Counted from the stretch's first letter, positions 18,214-27,848 are shown. The stretch is 64,000 bases of DNA from Halarchaeum rubridurum (GCF_014647115.1 NZ_BMOO01000002.1:487992-551991), one strand, 5' to 3'. Numbers and translations: made by a program. Notes: generated by a model not told the origin, from the sequence alone.

Positions 18214-18617
18214 GTGAGCTATCCCATCAGCCAGTCACACAAGCGGCGCGATCCCATCCTCTTTGCGCAGGAACCGCTGCTGTTGAATCGGTCAGCACAA
18301 ACAAGTACTCTGTAAGTCTCGCAGCTACGCTTCGTTCACTCATAGCTAACACCTTCATTGATGATGACTCAATCATCCTGCTCGACGTTGAGGGTGAGAA
18401 ACTGGTCGGGAGATTCTGGAATCAACTATGCTGAGATAACTCGTGTGAGGACAACCAGCTTCTCAAGAAGAGGCGCGGCGTGAGTGGGAAAACTGGCATC
18501 TATAGCCCGTTAAATCGGTTTACAGAGTGCCATCTATCCAAACTGCACCGATTTTCTGATTCCGAATACCAACCGTATGCAATCGAAAAACCCCTCCTAA
18601 AGCGATCAGGCAGAGTT
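18214..18617. other. Intergenic region right of the transposase, no gene seen
   Basis: This 404-bp stretch of lower GC should contain the right end of the insertion sequence. A short plus-strand open stretch (ending near 18434, with IDDDSIILLDVEG) looks somewhat protein-like but lacks a credible start and is not called. No other feature is supported. Confidence 0.35.
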
Positions 18618-20900
18618 TCAGTCTGCAGTTTGGGTGCTAGTGGATGGTGTCACTCCTGGAAGCTCGGGGATGGATAGATCCACCCGGCGGAGCAGTTGCG
18701 CGTTGATGGCGACGATTACTGTACTCAACGACATCAGAAGCGCACCCACAGCGGGAGACAGCAGAATCCCGATCGGTGCCAACACGCCTGCTGCGAGCGG
18801 AATCGCGAACACGTTGTAGCCGGCGGCCCAGACGATGTTCTCCTGCATCTTCCGGTAGCTCGCCTTACTGAGTTTCACGAGTCGCACTACATCCATCGGG
18901 TTGTTCTGCACGAGAATGACATCCGCCGACTGGACGGCGACGTCGGTGCCGCTCCCGATGGCGATCCCGACGTCGGCTCGCGTCAGCGCCGGCGCATCGT
19001 TTACACCGTCACCAACCATCCCCACGAGCTTCCCCTGGTCTTGGAGTTCCTGGACTTTCTCGTCTTTGTCTTCGGGGAGGACCTCGGCGAACACCGTGTC
19101 GATGCCCAGTTCGTCAGCGACAGCGTTGGCGACGTCCTGGGAGTCGCCAGTCAGCATCGCCACTTCGATTCCCAGATCGTGGAGGGCGTCGACGACGCGG
19201 AAACTCTCTTCACGGATTACGTCGGCCATCGCGAACGCGGCGATCAACTCACTGTCACGAACGAGATACACCACCGTTTGAGCGTTCTGTCCCGCCTCGT
19301 CAGCGAAGCGCTGGAGATGGGCGGGGATCTCGCTATCGAGCTGGGTCAACAGGTTCGGCCCACCGACGTACACCTCGTTTCCATCGACGTTTGCGCGAAC
19401 CCCTCGCCCTTTGATCGCCTCGAAGCTGGACGCATCAGGGGCACTGAGGTCTCGCTCGTCGGCGGCCTCGCGGATCGCTCGGGCAATCATGTGTTCGGAG
19501 TCGCTCTCGACGGCTGCCGCCAGCCCGAGCGCGTCATCCTCGTCGACGCCGTCGACGGTCGCCATATCCACGACGCCGTGTTCGCCTTCGGTGAGCGTCC
19601 CTGTCTTGTCGAAGATGATGGCGTCCAGGTTCCGTGCGTCCTCCATCGCGATTCGGTCGCGAACGAGCATCCCGTTGCGCGCTGCAAGTGAGGTGTTGAT
19701 CGCGACGACCAGCGGGATAGCGAGCCCGAGAGCGTGTGGGCAGGCGATGACGAGCACCGTCACGACTCGCTCGATTACCGTCGCGTCGAACGAGACTGCG
19801 ACCGTCCACGCAATCGCGGTCACGACTGCCGCCCCGAGCGCGACGTAGAACAGCCAGCCGGCCGCCCGGTCGGCCAACACTTGCGTCTTGGACTTGCTCT
19901 GCTGGGCTTCCTCGACGAGGCGCATAATGCCCGCGAGTGTTGTCTCCTCGCCCGTCGCACCGACGCGAACACGGAGACTCCCGTCGCCGTTGATGGTGCC
20001 GCCGATGACCTCGTCGCCAGGCTCTTTCGAGACGGGCTTGGACTCGCCCGTGATCATCGACTCGTTGACGTCGGAGTCACCCTCCTCGACGGTGCCGTCA
20101 GCAGGGACACTCGCGCCCGGCCGGACGAGCACGAGATCGCCTTCCGAGAGCTCACTGACGGGGACCTCCTCGGTCTCCCCGTCGTCGGTGATACGCTCGG
20201 CGGTGTCTGGCATCAGTTTCGCCAGTTCGTCGACCGCGCTGGAGGCCCGCCGGACCGACCGCATCTCGATCCAGTGGCCCAGCAGCATGATGTCGATCAG
20301 CGTGACGAGCTCCCAGAAGAACGCCGACTGCGTGGGGAAGGCCACGCTCGCGAGACTGTAGACGAACGCGACGGTGATCGCCATCGAGATCAACGTCATC
20401 ATCCCCGGCGACCGATCTTTCAGCTCCGGGAGTGCCATCTGGAGGAACGGAATCCCACCGTAGGCGAAGACGATGACCGCGAAGACAGGGTTGATCCACT
20501 CGCTGCCCGGGAACACAGGAACGGAGAAGCCGAGCCACGCCTGCAGCATTTCGCTGTACAGGAGAACGGGAATCGACAGGAGCGTCGAAACGAAGAAACG
20601 CCGGCGGAACATCTGTTCGTGGCCTTCGTGCATCCCGCCATGGCCCTCGCCGTGTCCATCGTGTGAACCGTGGCCGTGCCCGTCGCCCTCGTGTCCGGCG
20701 TGCTCGTGCTGCTCGTGGGACGCCATCTCACCTGCCGCAGCAGGGTGAGCCTCCTCCTCTAGTAGCTCCTGTTCTACCCCTTCCTCGTCCGATTCCGCGA
20801 CCGCTTCATCGTGCTCACCGTGTTCGTGCTGGTGACTGGTGGTGTCCGGCTGGTCCTCTCCTCCCGGGGAATTCTCAGTTGTATCTTTGTGGTCGTCCAT
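18618..20900 (-). CDS. copB: CopB-type copper-translocating P1B ATPase
   Basis: This 760-residue heavy-metal P-type ATPase exports copper ions. The first 100 residues are acidic and very His-rich ([15 protein letters not shown]), replacing HMA domains. The transmembrane metal site reads C387-P-H389 in [11 protein letters not shown], the hallmark of the P1B-3 (CopB) class linked to Cu(II)/Cu(I) export. D431 in DKTGTLT is the phosphorylated Asp; TGES and [10 protein letters not shown] motifs are present. An HMA chaperone gene lies 146 bases upstream on the same strand. The start ATG at 20900 keeps the His-rich region in frame. Confidence 0.93.
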   Translation of the reverse strand: MDDHKDTTENSPGGEDQPDTTSHQHEHGEHDEAVAESDEEGVEQELLEEEAHPAAAGEMASHEQHEHAGHEGDGHGHGSHDGHGEGHGGMHEGHEQMFRRRFFVSTLLSIPVLLYSEMLQAWLGFSVPVFPGSEWINPVFAVIVFAYGGIPFLQMALPELKDRSPGMMTLISMAITVAFVYSLASVAFPTQSAFFWELVTLIDIMLLGHWIEMRSVRRASSAVDELAKLMPDTAERITDDGETEEVPVSELSEGDLVLVRPGASVPADGTVEEGDSDVNESMITGESKPVSKEPGDEVIGGTINGDGSLRVRVGATGEETTLAGIMRLVEEAQQSKSKTQVLADRAAGWLFYVALGAAVVTAIAWTVAVSFDATVIERVVTVLVIACPHALGLAIPLVVAINTSLAARNGMLVRDRIAMEDARNLDAIIFDKTGTLTEGEHGVVDMATVDGVDEDDALGLAAAVESDSEHMIARAIREAADERDLSAPDASSFEAIKGRGVRANVDGNEVYVGGPNLLTQLDSEIPAHLQRFADEAGQNAQTVVYLVRDSELIAAFAMADVIREESFRVVDALHDLGIEVAMLTGDSQDVANAVADELGIDTVFAEVLPEDKDEKVQELQDQGKLVGMVGDGVNDAPALTRADVGIAIGSGTDVAVQSADVILVQNNPMDVVRLVKLSKASYRKMQENIVWAAGYNVFAIPLAAGVLAPIGILLSPAVGALLMSLSTVIVAINAQLLRRVDLSIPELPGVTPSTSTQTAD

Positions 20901-21046
20901 GAGTCATGTTCTCTATTGAGGTGGCTCCGCCGGCTTCCTGAATCTTCGGCCCTGAAACCGTACAGCAAGACCAGCGTAGACAAGCTCCGAAGACAACGGT
21001 TAATCGTCGTCTCGAAGCGACTTGTGCTATCCGCAACGCACGATAC

Positions 21047-21244
21047 TCAGGCGTGAGCGGTGTATCCCGCGTCTTCGACGGCCGCCACGAGGGCCGTGAC
21101 CTCTGCTTCACCGTCGACACTTGCCTGTTCACTCTCCCTATCGACGGTCACGGAAGTCACGCCAGAGACCTCTTCAAGGGCCTCTTCGACCGTCTGCTCA
21201 CAGTGACCGCACGACATTCCTTCCACGGTGATGGTCGTCGTCAT
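21047..21244 (-). CDS. HMA-domain copper chaperone (CopZ-like)
   Basis: This 65-residue protein is a single heavy-metal-associated domain with the metal-binding motif M10-S-C12-G-H-C15. It would carry Cu(I) in the cytosol and hand it to an ATPase. The start at 21244 (MTTTITVEG) is chosen over an upstream in-frame ATG at 21256, which adds only four residues. It sits upstream of the CopB ATPase on the same strand, so delivery to or regulation of that pump is likely. Confidence 0.92.
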   Translation of the reverse strand: MTTTITVEGMSCGHCEQTVEEALEEVSGVTSVTVDRESEQASVDGEAEVTALVAAVEDAGYTAHA

Positions 21245-21390
21245 ACAGAGGTACATACGGCTCCCTCCCTTTAGCGGATTTCCCCTTCGATTATACTGGT
21301 CTATTGGGGGTCAAACTTTAGATACCAAGCAATACGTGCAGCCGCAACGAACCAAATCTCAGATTCAGCAACTGACGATGGCGGGAAGAC

Positions 21391-21786
21391 TCAGGTATCG
21401 TTGTGGCGCTCCAGATACGTCTTCGCCGCTAAAAAGACGTATAGTGCGCCGATAGCCCGAATACCCGAGCGGAATCGCTCGTTCCATTCGATCGACTCCG
21501 GACGCTCGTACAGGAACGCGGTGGCAAATCTTCGATACAGATCGGGAAACAGGAAGACGATAGCGCCGAACACACCGGTAAGATTCATCAGCCACGCGTA
21601 TGCTCTCCCGTCGAGGAGGGAAATCGCAGCTATCAGAACGCCCTCAGACCGGATAGCTGGACGGACCCACCCTCTCACCGTTCCCTCGCTTGGATTCGCA
21701 ATTGCGAGTTTCTCGAAGAGCTCGACGATTTCGTCCGGGAACAGCGCTGAGAGAGCGCCAAGGACACCCACGAGTGTTCGAATCAT
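21391..21786 (-). CDS. Small membrane protein of unknown function
   Basis: This 131-residue protein has about three or four hydrophobic segments (residues about 1-20, 45-65, 68-85 and 108-122) and no metal or catalytic motif. It ends ETYLERHNDT-like, with a charged tail. It is in the same orientation as the HMA and CopB genes, 146 bases upstream of the HMA gene. I do not recognise the family; a conserved haloarchaeal membrane protein is likely. Confidence 0.6.
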   Translation of the reverse strand: MIRTLVGVLGALSALFPDEIVELFEKLAIANPSEGTVRGWVRPAIRSEGVLIAAISLLDGRAYAWLMNLTGVFGAIVFLFPDLYRRFATAFLYERPESIEWNERFRSGIRAIGALYVFLAAKTYLERHNDT

Positions 21787-21923
21787 CCGATACGGTACGA
21801 CTGAGACGGATATAATTCCCGCTGTGATCCTACACTCCCGAGAACGATGGGAGACCGAACAGTACCGGCTTCGAACCGAAGACGATACACAGAGACCGTT
21901 TTTCGAACGAACGTCCCGAATCC

Positions 21924-22199
21924 TCAGGGGTTCGGGGCATACAGGGCGTAGAGAATCGACAGCATCCCGGCGGCGGTGACGAGTGCTGCGACGAATCCTG
22001 CTTCGAAAATCGACACTTGGAAGATCTCGAAGAGCACGCCTTCAAGGAGGCCACCAAGACCGACCAGCGCGAAGCCAGCGGCGACGTACAGGAGTAACTG
22101 CGTGTGATGCCGTTGGTATCCGCGATAGGCCTGGTAGGCGATCACCAGCGCCAGGGCGGTCGTGAACAGCTTGCCGATGACGAATAACGTGTGTTCCAT
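21924..22199 (-). CDS. Small membrane protein paired with an HTH regulator (DUF7521-like)
   Basis: This 91-residue protein has three hydrophobic helices (about residues 5-22, 35-55 and 65-85). Its gene starts four bases after the stop of the HTH gene at 22203-22553 on the same strand, an arrangement often seen in haloarchaea with a small winged-helix protein. It may serve as a membrane signal partner. No enzymatic motif was seen. Confidence 0.7.
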   Translation of the reverse strand: MEHTLFVIGKLFTTALALVIAYQAYRGYQRHHTQLLLYVAAGFALVGLGGLLEGVLFEIFQVSIFEAGFVAALVTAAGMLSILYALYAPNP

Positions 22200-22202
22200 G
22201 AG

Positions 22203-22553
22203 TCAGTCTCCCCGCATTTCCTCGAAGATGGACGTGATCCGGTCGGCGGGGTCCGGCCGGACGTCGATCTGCACGTCGAACCCCTCCGCCTGCAGGAGTA
22301 CTTCGACGCGTTCGAGGCGCGCTTCGTACTCGCTGTAGTGCCGGCCGCCCGGGTCGACGTGCGTGTACTCTTCGAGGAGGCCCTGCTCGACGAGGCGGGT
22401 GACCCGGCGCGAGACGGTCGGGCGTGACATATCGCATTCCTCGCTGAGTTCCTTCGCGGAGAGTCGGTCGGTCTTCGTCGCCACGAGGATGTCGCGGGCG
22501 TACTCGTCGTCGAGCGTGGCGAAGATGTCCGACGGGTCGGCCTCCCCAGTCAC
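22203..22553 (-). CDS. Winged-helix transcriptional regulator (ArsR-like)
   Basis: This 116-residue protein carries an ArsR/MarR-type winged helix (residues about 8-75; LSAKELSEECDMSRPTVSRRV) and a short C-terminal helix. There are few cysteines (C39 only visible in the helix region), so metal sensing is not evident. It precedes the small membrane gene at 21924 by three bases and diverges from the DoxX gene at 22662. Confidence 0.82.
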   Translation of the reverse strand: MTGEADPSDIFATLDDEYARDILVATKTDRLSAKELSEECDMSRPTVSRRVTRLVEQGLLEEYTHVDPGGRHYSEYEARLERVEVLLQAEGFDVQIDVRPDPADRITSIFEEMRGD

Positions 22554-22661
22554 ACTCCTCTAATCGCCACAGGAGGGTAATATAGTCCCCCGGTTTTCTG
22601 ACTCAGAACGCCGGCTCGCTATTATATCGTCTCTACCCGCCTACTGATAGTTGAAGGTGCA

Positions 22662-23228
22662 ATGATTATGTCCACACTCGACTCCGGCATGAACCAGCTT
22701 GAGAGCAAAGTCGGCGGCCTGACCGTCGGCGGGAAAGTCCACAGCCTCAGCGCGTGGTTCGTGCTGGCGCTCCGTCTCATGATGGGCTACGCGTTCGCGT
22801 ACTCCGGGTTCACGAAGATCACCGGCGAGTTCGCGGCCGGTGGGTACCTCTCGAACGTTGCGGCGACGAACGGGAACCCGCTCGCAGGGATGTTCGCGTG
22901 GATGGGCTCGACGCCGTGGTTCGTCGAGTTCGCGAACGTCGCCGTCCCGTGGGGCGAGCTGTTCATCGGCCTCGGCCTGCTCGTCGGCGCGTTCGTCCGC
23001 CTCGCGGCGTTCTTCGGCGCGCTCATGATGCTCATGTTCTACTTCGGGAACTGGGACATGGGCCACGGGTTCATCAACGGGGACTTCGCGTACATGCTCG
23101 TGTTCCTCGCGGTCGCCGCGTTCGCCGCGGGCCGCATCCTGGGCCTCGACCAGTACATCGAGAACTACGACGTCGGCGGCGAGACGCTCGTCGAGCGCTA
23201 CCCCGCCCTCGAATACATCCTCGGCTAA
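22662..23228 (+). CDS. DoxX family membrane protein
   Basis: This 188-residue four-helix membrane protein matches the DoxX/quinol-oxidase small-subunit family (LRLMMGYAFAYSGFTKI, then a WGELFIGLGLLVGAFVRLAA segment and a FGNWDMGH loop). The two ATGs at 22662 and 22668 are both possible starts. DoxX proteins in prokaryotes act with thiol-redox or thiosulfate:quinone systems; here the context is metal stress. The SHOCT protein gene follows by 28 bases. Confidence 0.85.
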   Translation: MIMSTLDSGMNQLESKVGGLTVGGKVHSLSAWFVLALRLMMGYAFAYSGFTKITGEFAAGGYLSNVAATNGNPLAGMFAWMGSTPWFVEFANVAVPWGELFIGLGLLVGAFVRLAAFFGALMMLMFYFGNWDMGHGFINGDFAYMLVFLAVAAFAAGRILGLDQYIENYDVGGETLVERYPALEYILG

Positions 23229-23256
23229 CCACGCCGAGACCTTTGGGAGTACAACA

Positions 23257-23646
23257 ATGCAAAATCCAATTCAAGCACGCGGGATTCGTTCTCTGGGACT
23301 CATCGTCGTTGGAGCGCTGGCTCTGGCCGTCGTCGCCGGAATGGCGCTAACACAGGCGACCGTCCCGGATGCAATGATGTGGAGCTGGCACGACGGCATG
23401 TGGAACGACGGCCACATGGCCGGATGGGGTAGCTGGGGCTGGGGGATGATGCTGTTCGGGCTCCTGTGGATGGCACTCCTCGTCGCCGTCCCCCTCGGTC
23501 TCATCTACTGGCTGGGGACGCGGTCGCAATCGAACGGCGCCGCCGAGGATAGCGCACTCGCCGTCCTCCAAGAGCGGTACGCTCGTGGCGAGATCGACGA
23601 CGAGGAGTTCGACCGCCGTCGCGCCCGTCTCATAAGTGGACGGTAG
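23257..23646 (+). CDS. Membrane protein with C-terminal SHOCT domain
   Basis: This 129-residue protein has an N-terminal hydrophobic helix, a Met/Trp/His-rich loop (residues about 35-60), a second helix, and a C-terminal SHOCT motif (LQERYARGEIDDEEFDRRR). The Met/His-rich loop could bind copper. A shorter relative is encoded at 26067, so the island carries two. It converges with the UspA gene. Confidence 0.82.
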   Translation: MQNPIQARGIRSLGLIVVGALALAVVAGMALTQATVPDAMMWSWHDGMWNDGHMAGWGSWGWGMMLFGLLWMALLVAVPLGLIYWLGTRSQSNGAAEDSALAVLQERYARGEIDDEEFDRRRARLISGR

Positions 23647-23660
23647 CGGACGGCCGTTTC

Positions 23661-24110
23661 CTACTCGCTGACTTCAGTTTTCACGACGGTTGCCGGACGC
23701 GTCGTCAATCGAAGAACGCGGTCGGTGACACTTCCGAGCAACGCACGATATTCGTCCGGCCGACGTTTGGTACCGAGCACGAGGAGATCAGCGTCACAGT
23801 CGTCTGCGTGATTCACGATAGTCTCAGCGGGGCGACCATGTTGCATCGACATCTCGACGTCGACATCGGTCTCTGCGGCTCGACGTCGGAGCTCCGAAAG
23901 CGTCTCTTCGCCGTGTTCTTCGAGCCCGTGTTCGGGTCCTTCGGCCTCGTCGACGTATTCGTCCCCGCTGTACGCAGTCACGACATCCTCGTCGACGACA
24001 TAGAGCACGTGAAGGACTGCGTTGTGAGCGGCTGCGAGCTCGAGTGCGTGCGTCTCAGCCTCTTCAGACGCGACAGTTCCATCGGTCGACAGGAGAATTC
24101 GGTCGTACAT
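23661..24110 (-). CDS. Universal stress protein (UspA family)
   Basis: This 149-residue cytosolic protein has the UspA fold: MYDRILLSTDGT at the start and the nucleotide-loop type motif GTKRRPDEYRALLGSVTDRVLR at the end (G-x2-G-x9-GS pattern partly kept). Usp proteins bind ATP or act in stress survival. The insertion element at 24148-24370 lies just upstream and may separate it from its promoter. Confidence 0.9.
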   Translation of the reverse strand: MYDRILLSTDGTVASEEAETHALELAAAHNAVLHVLYVVDEDVVTAYSGDEYVDEAEGPEHGLEEHGEETLSELRRRAAETDVDVEMSMQHGRPAETIVNHADDCDADLLVLGTKRRPDEYRALLGSVTDRVLRLTTRPATVVKTEVSE

Positions 24111-24137
24111 TCAGTCGGAATTCAAAGGCGGGTATCA

Positions 24138-24380
24138 TAAATTCGGCCATTCGTCTTTAGCTAATACTCAGAGTAATACTGAATAGCATAGATCTGGAGG
24201 TGGATTTTGTTAGAACACGACCGCTATGGGCCGAAAATAGGGCCTCTAAAGAATCTGCATCGTCTACTATCAGTAGTAACAGCGGTTCAGTCGCTATATT
24301 CGCCCTAGTATTTCCTTCATACATAATATCTACACGAGATATTACCACTGGTCTTAGCTAAAGACGAATGTAAATTCGGC
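24138..24380. mobile_element. 223-bp MITE-like element with 10-bp target duplication
   Basis: The element spans 24148-24370. Its left end cattcgtctttagctaatac (24148-24167) pairs with the right end at 24351-24370 with one mismatch in 20. A direct repeat taaattcggc flanks it exactly at 24138-24147 and 24371-24380, as a target-site duplication should. The interior is AT-rich and encodes no transposase. The 10-bp duplication is in the range made by IS4-type transposases. It lies just upstream of the UspA gene. Confidence 0.85.
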
Positions 24381-24498
24381 TTCCAATTCTCTCCGCCCAA
24401 GAGTCACGAGAGTATATTCAGTATGGTCACGTCAGCGGATGTGCCCAAGCACGACCGACGGACTCAATCGATACTGTAAATCCTCGACGAACTGTCCG

Positions 24499-25884
24499 TT
24501 AGTGGTCGTGTCCCTCCATCACCATCGGATGCCCGGTGGCGTATTCGTTGGGGTCCTCCTCGAAGGTTTCCTTGCAGGTCTGCGAGCAGAAGTAGTACGT
24601 CTCACCGTCGTGGGTCGCCGATGGCTCGCTGTCGTCAGTTCGCATCCCACAGACGGGATCACGGTACTGGCCAGGCGCACCGAGGCCGCGACGATACACG
24701 TACAGGAGAAAGCCGGAGAGCGCGAACGCAATGAGGTTGAGGTAGAACGTGTAGTTGACCTCGAAGTACGTTTGCTCGGTCGCCGTCTCGCCGCCCGCCA
24801 GATCAGGGACGATGTTGAGGGCGTCGAACAGCAGCTCCATGAGGAAGCCCGTGAACGCCATCGTGACGAAGAAGACTCCGAGAATGTACAGCATCACTTT
24901 CCAGCCGTAGTATTTCCGGTAGACGTTCAGCACGGGAATCGTGATGAGATCGGCATAGACGAATGCGATGACGCCAGCGAAACTGATGCCGCCGCCCCAG
25001 AGCGCGACCGCGAACGGGACATTACCCATGCTACCGACGAAGCTGATAACGGCGATGGCGACGCCCATAATCGCGTTTTCGGCGGTCACGAGCAGCCCGT
25101 CGCCCTGGATGAACAGGGTGTTCCACACCCACTGGGGGACGAACACGATGACGAACCCCGATATCAGGAAGCCGGCGATGACGTCCTTCCAGATCATCGA
25201 CCACTCCTTGCGGTACTGGTTCCCAACTTTGTACCAGCCACCCCACGACAGTAACTCGTCACGCCACCCACCGCGGCTCGACATCTCCTGGCGGTAGGTC
25301 TCCATACAGCCCTCCGAGCAGAACTTGAGCGTCTCACCGCCGTCAGTCGTAAGCGTGTACTCGTCTTTGCCTTCCATCCCGCAGGTTGGATCCTCGGTGA
25401 CGCCCGCCTCGTGATCGCGCTCGTTGAGCGTCTCTCGCACCTCATCGAAGAGGTTCTCCGGAAGCGTGAGATGAACGATGACGGCCATCACGGCGATGAG
25501 GATGAGTCCGCCGAGTAACTCTGCGACCAGGAACTCCCAGCCGAGCAGAATCAGAATCATCAATCCGAGTTCGACGATGAGGTTCGTCGACGCGAACATG
25601 AACGCGAGGAAGTTCACCGCGTGCGCTCCCTTCTTGAACAGGCCCTTCCCGATAGCGACGGCGCCGAAACTACAGCCACTACTGGCCGCGCCGAACGCAG
25701 TCGCCTTGGTGAGTCCGCTCAGATCACCGTCACCGAGGACCTGGGCCATCCGTTCCTTGGAGACGTAGACCTGGACGAGGCTCGTGATCGTGAGGCCCAT
25801 GATGATCGCCCACGCTGCCGTCCAGAGGAAGCCCACACCGATACGTAGAGCTTCGAAGATGCCATCAATCATCGTCGCTACCAT
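24499..25884 (-). CDS. Metal permease (ArsP/SO_0444-like, DUF318) with two YHS domains
   Basis: This 461-residue membrane protein has the duplicated permease fold of the ArsP/DUF318 family, with the conserved GAASSGCSFGAVAIGK region and later GSMGNVPFA. Between the two permease halves (about residue 165) and again at the C-terminus (about residue 415) lie YHS-type metal-binding modules (DPTCGM then FCSEGC; DPVCGM then YFCSQTC). The tail is GHDH. Members export copper, zinc or arsenicals; the island context points to copper. The gene stands alone on the minus strand. Confidence 0.85.
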   Translation of the reverse strand: MVATMIDGIFEALRIGVGFLWTAAWAIIMGLTITSLVQVYVSKERMAQVLGDGDLSGLTKATAFGAASSGCSFGAVAIGKGLFKKGAHAVNFLAFMFASTNLIVELGLMILILLGWEFLVAELLGGLILIAVMAVIVHLTLPENLFDEVRETLNERDHEAGVTEDPTCGMEGKDEYTLTTDGGETLKFCSEGCMETYRQEMSSRGGWRDELLSWGGWYKVGNQYRKEWSMIWKDVIAGFLISGFVIVFVPQWVWNTLFIQGDGLLVTAENAIMGVAIAVISFVGSMGNVPFAVALWGGGISFAGVIAFVYADLITIPVLNVYRKYYGWKVMLYILGVFFVTMAFTGFLMELLFDALNIVPDLAGGETATEQTYFEVNYTFYLNLIAFALSGFLLYVYRRGLGAPGQYRDPVCGMRTDDSEPSATHDGETYYFCSQTCKETFEEDPNEYATGHPMVMEGHDH

Positions 25885-26066
25885 AGGTATCAGTTCGAAG
25901 GGATCATCTATTGCAGTTTTCCTTCAGATAGTTCGGGTCAGAGCCGTGGTGAGTAGGTATTCAAAAGAATAGTGGTGGGTGGAGCACGCAGTTCAAAGGC
26001 ACAACCGCATTGAATAGTTAGTGCGTAGTATAATCTGAGAACCCCAACTCACGGAGGGAACACAAT

Positions 26067-26438
26067 ATGCCGACAAATTCAGACGATACGCGACTTGTTA
26101 CGCTCCTCCTCGTTATCATCGGTGCCGTATTCATCGTCCCGTTGTTCTTCATGGGCTTCGGGATGATGGGGTTCGGTCCGATGATGGGCGGGATGTGGAG
26201 CGGTCACATGTGGGGCGACGGGACGATGCCCGGCTGGATGTTCATCGTCGGTATTGTGATGCAGCTGCTGTTCCTCGCTGCCCTCGTCGGTGGTGGGTAC
26301 CTCATCTATCGCGCAGTCACGGGCGATTCGAGTGACTCGGACCAAGCACTCGAAGAGCTTCGGCTTGCCTACGCTCGCGGGGAGCTGACCGACGAGGAAT
26401 ACGAACAGCGACGCGAGGCACTCGAACGAGATACCTGA
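26067..26438 (+). CDS. Membrane protein with C-terminal SHOCT domain
   Basis: This 123-residue protein has two hydrophobic helices around a Met/Gly-rich loop (GFGMMGFGPMMGGMW, with WSGHMWGDG) and a C-terminal SHOCT motif (LRLAYARGELTDEEYEQRR). The Met/His-rich loop could bind copper. A TATA-like gtataatc near 26027-26034 and a Shine-Dalgarno-like ggaggg near 26056-26061 precede the ATG. It is followed by a membrane protein gene 26 bases on. Confidence 0.85.
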   Translation: MPTNSDDTRLVTLLLVIIGAVFIVPLFFMGFGMMGFGPMMGGMWSGHMWGDGTMPGWMFIVGIVMQLLFLAALVGGGYLIYRAVTGDSSDSDQALEELRLAYARGELTDEEYEQRREALERDT

Positions 26439-26464
26439 TTACGACGAGACATCAAAACCGAAGA

Positions 26465-27121
26465 ATGACCGGCTTCCCCGACCACCGTCAACAGTCTACC
26501 CGTTCGCAACTTCCAGCGTGGCTTGACCGATACACGACGGTGGGGTTATACGGACTCCTAGTCGGGACGGGACTCTGTCTGGTCGCGTTCCTCACGAATC
26601 CCGTTCCCGATCCCTCGTTCCCGTGGGCGACGCTGCCCGAGTCTCTACGATTACCGATTGCACAGCCCCGGATCGAACACTGGCCTATGACCTACACTAT
26701 CGGCATCTGGCTGTGGATTATCGGCTTTCCCGCGCTGTTCCTCGCTGGCTATAGACGATTCGGAGACTGGATGCCGTTCGGAACACCGATGTGGCTTGCT
26801 GGACTTCCGGCGCTCGCGATGCTCAGCTGGACGACATACTGCCGGTTTTTCTGGCCGAAGCTTCATCCGCCGACCTGGAACGCTCCCTCCTACACGGTCG
26901 TCTGCTGGCTATACTGCTCCTCGTACAACGTGCTCTGGAGTAATCTTGCCTATCTGATTGCGTTCGTCGGCGTCGCCGCGACAGTTCTAGCTGTGCGACG
27001 CCGGCACGTAGCCGGATACATCCTACTCGGGTTCGGAGTCTTCGCACTTCCCCTCGGATTGCCAGCTGTGTATGAGGGATATCGCCGGATAACTAAAACA
27101 CACGGTGAAGTGAGGCCTTGA
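26465..27121 (+). CDS. Hypothetical multi-pass membrane protein
   Basis: This 218-residue protein has four or five hydrophobic helices (about residues 28-45, 78-98, 107-125, 150-175 and 180-200) and an unusual Trp- and Tyr-rich centre. I recognise no family motif. It lies 26 bases after the SHOCT gene, so the two may be co-transcribed. Codon use is less GC-biased than outside the island, fitting transfer. Confidence 0.6.
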   Translation: MTGFPDHRQQSTRSQLPAWLDRYTTVGLYGLLVGTGLCLVAFLTNPVPDPSFPWATLPESLRLPIAQPRIEHWPMTYTIGIWLWIIGFPALFLAGYRRFGDWMPFGTPMWLAGLPALAMLSWTTYCRFFWPKLHPPTWNAPSYTVVCWLYCSSYNVLWSNLAYLIAFVGVAATVLAVRRRHVAGYILLGFGVFALPLGLPAVYEGYRRITKTHGEVRP

Positions 27122-27141
27122 CAGCGGTACAGGGCGCAAGC

Positions 27142-27666
27142 TCAAGAATCTCGGTGGCCACGAACGAACGCCCGGCGGAGGACAGTCAGGAGCACGTAGG
27201 TTTCGTACTTCTGGGTCTGACAGTGCTCACACGGCTGCATATCTGCGACGATCTCCGCTATCGCGTCGTCGTGGTCTTTTGTGAGAGTATCGAGTGCATC
27301 CCCAATCTGGGGCTGAACGGCCTCGATCATCTCCTCGACAGCGTCATCGGCTGACGCCGGCAGCGAGTACGAGAGGACGATCGTATTCGCGTGGTAGTAC
27401 TTCGTCGTTCCACCGCGCCCTTCCTCGAAGCGGACGACGTCGACGAGACCGGCATCCCGTAACTCGTTGATGTGATGACGAACCGTGTTCTCCGTGCGGT
27501 CGACGCTGCGGTCCTCCAAACGGCCGTGGACCTCAGTTGCGGTGAGCGCCTCCTCAGAGAGGATATCGAGAATCATCGCCCGCATCGGTTCGTCGATGGC
27601 GTCCGAAACCCGGGTGTCTCGCACCGCGATGTCCTCAAGCCGGTGGTCGGTACCGGAACTACTCAT
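27142..27666 (-). CDS. ArsR-family regulator, probable metal sensor
   Basis: This 174-residue protein has an ArsR-type winged helix (residues about 22-90; LTATEVHGRLEDRSVDRTENTVRHHI, with the beta-wing at RGGTTKYYH). It ends in a region containing C-E-H-C (MQPCEHCQTQKYE), which could bind metal. It diverges from the HMA chaperone and P1B ATPase genes at 27849-29988. An inverted repeat (27662-27684) overlaps its start codon, pointing to autoregulation. Confidence 0.82.
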   Translation of the reverse strand: MSSSGTDHRLEDIAVRDTRVSDAIDEPMRAMILDILSEEALTATEVHGRLEDRSVDRTENTVRHHINELRDAGLVDVVRFEEGRGGTTKYYHANTIVLSYSLPASADDAVEEMIEAVQPQIGDALDTLTKDHDDAIAEIVADMQPCEHCQTQKYETYVLLTVLRRAFVRGHRDS

Positions 27667-27684
27667 ACGAGAACTGAGTATGAG
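27662..27684. promoter_or_regulatory. Inverted repeat over the regulator start codon
   Basis: The arms ctcatac (27662-27668) and gtatgag (27678-27684) form a perfect 7-9-7 inverted repeat overlapping the ArsR-type regulator start. A dimeric repressor bound here would block its own gene. The next gene on the plus strand has its own TATA-like aatacttatt near 27811-27820. Confidence 0.55.
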
Positions 27685-27848
27685 CAGGCGGGAAAAGCTA
27701 GCGGGACGCTGCTTTGAACTCAGGTTGCTGGGTTCGTGATACCGAAAGCCCTAGACGACCCGTTTAACTGTTCCAATCACCTATATCCATATTCAAACAT
27801 ATCATCTAAAAAATACTTATTGGGGTACGGGCACTACCTCAAACTGTA

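Noticed and set aside
16501..18409. Second candidate inverted pair ccgaccagt / actggtcgg around the transposase
   Set aside because: Nine bases match but neither extends inward nor has a target duplication; cannot be distinguished from chance.
16586..18456. Possible terminal inverted repeat ggttgtc ... gacaacc around the transposase
   Set aside because: Only seven bases match before gaps are needed, and no flanking direct repeat was found.
24157..24348. 63-residue minus-strand ORF
   Set aside because: It lies wholly inside the MITE and has no protein-like features beyond being open.
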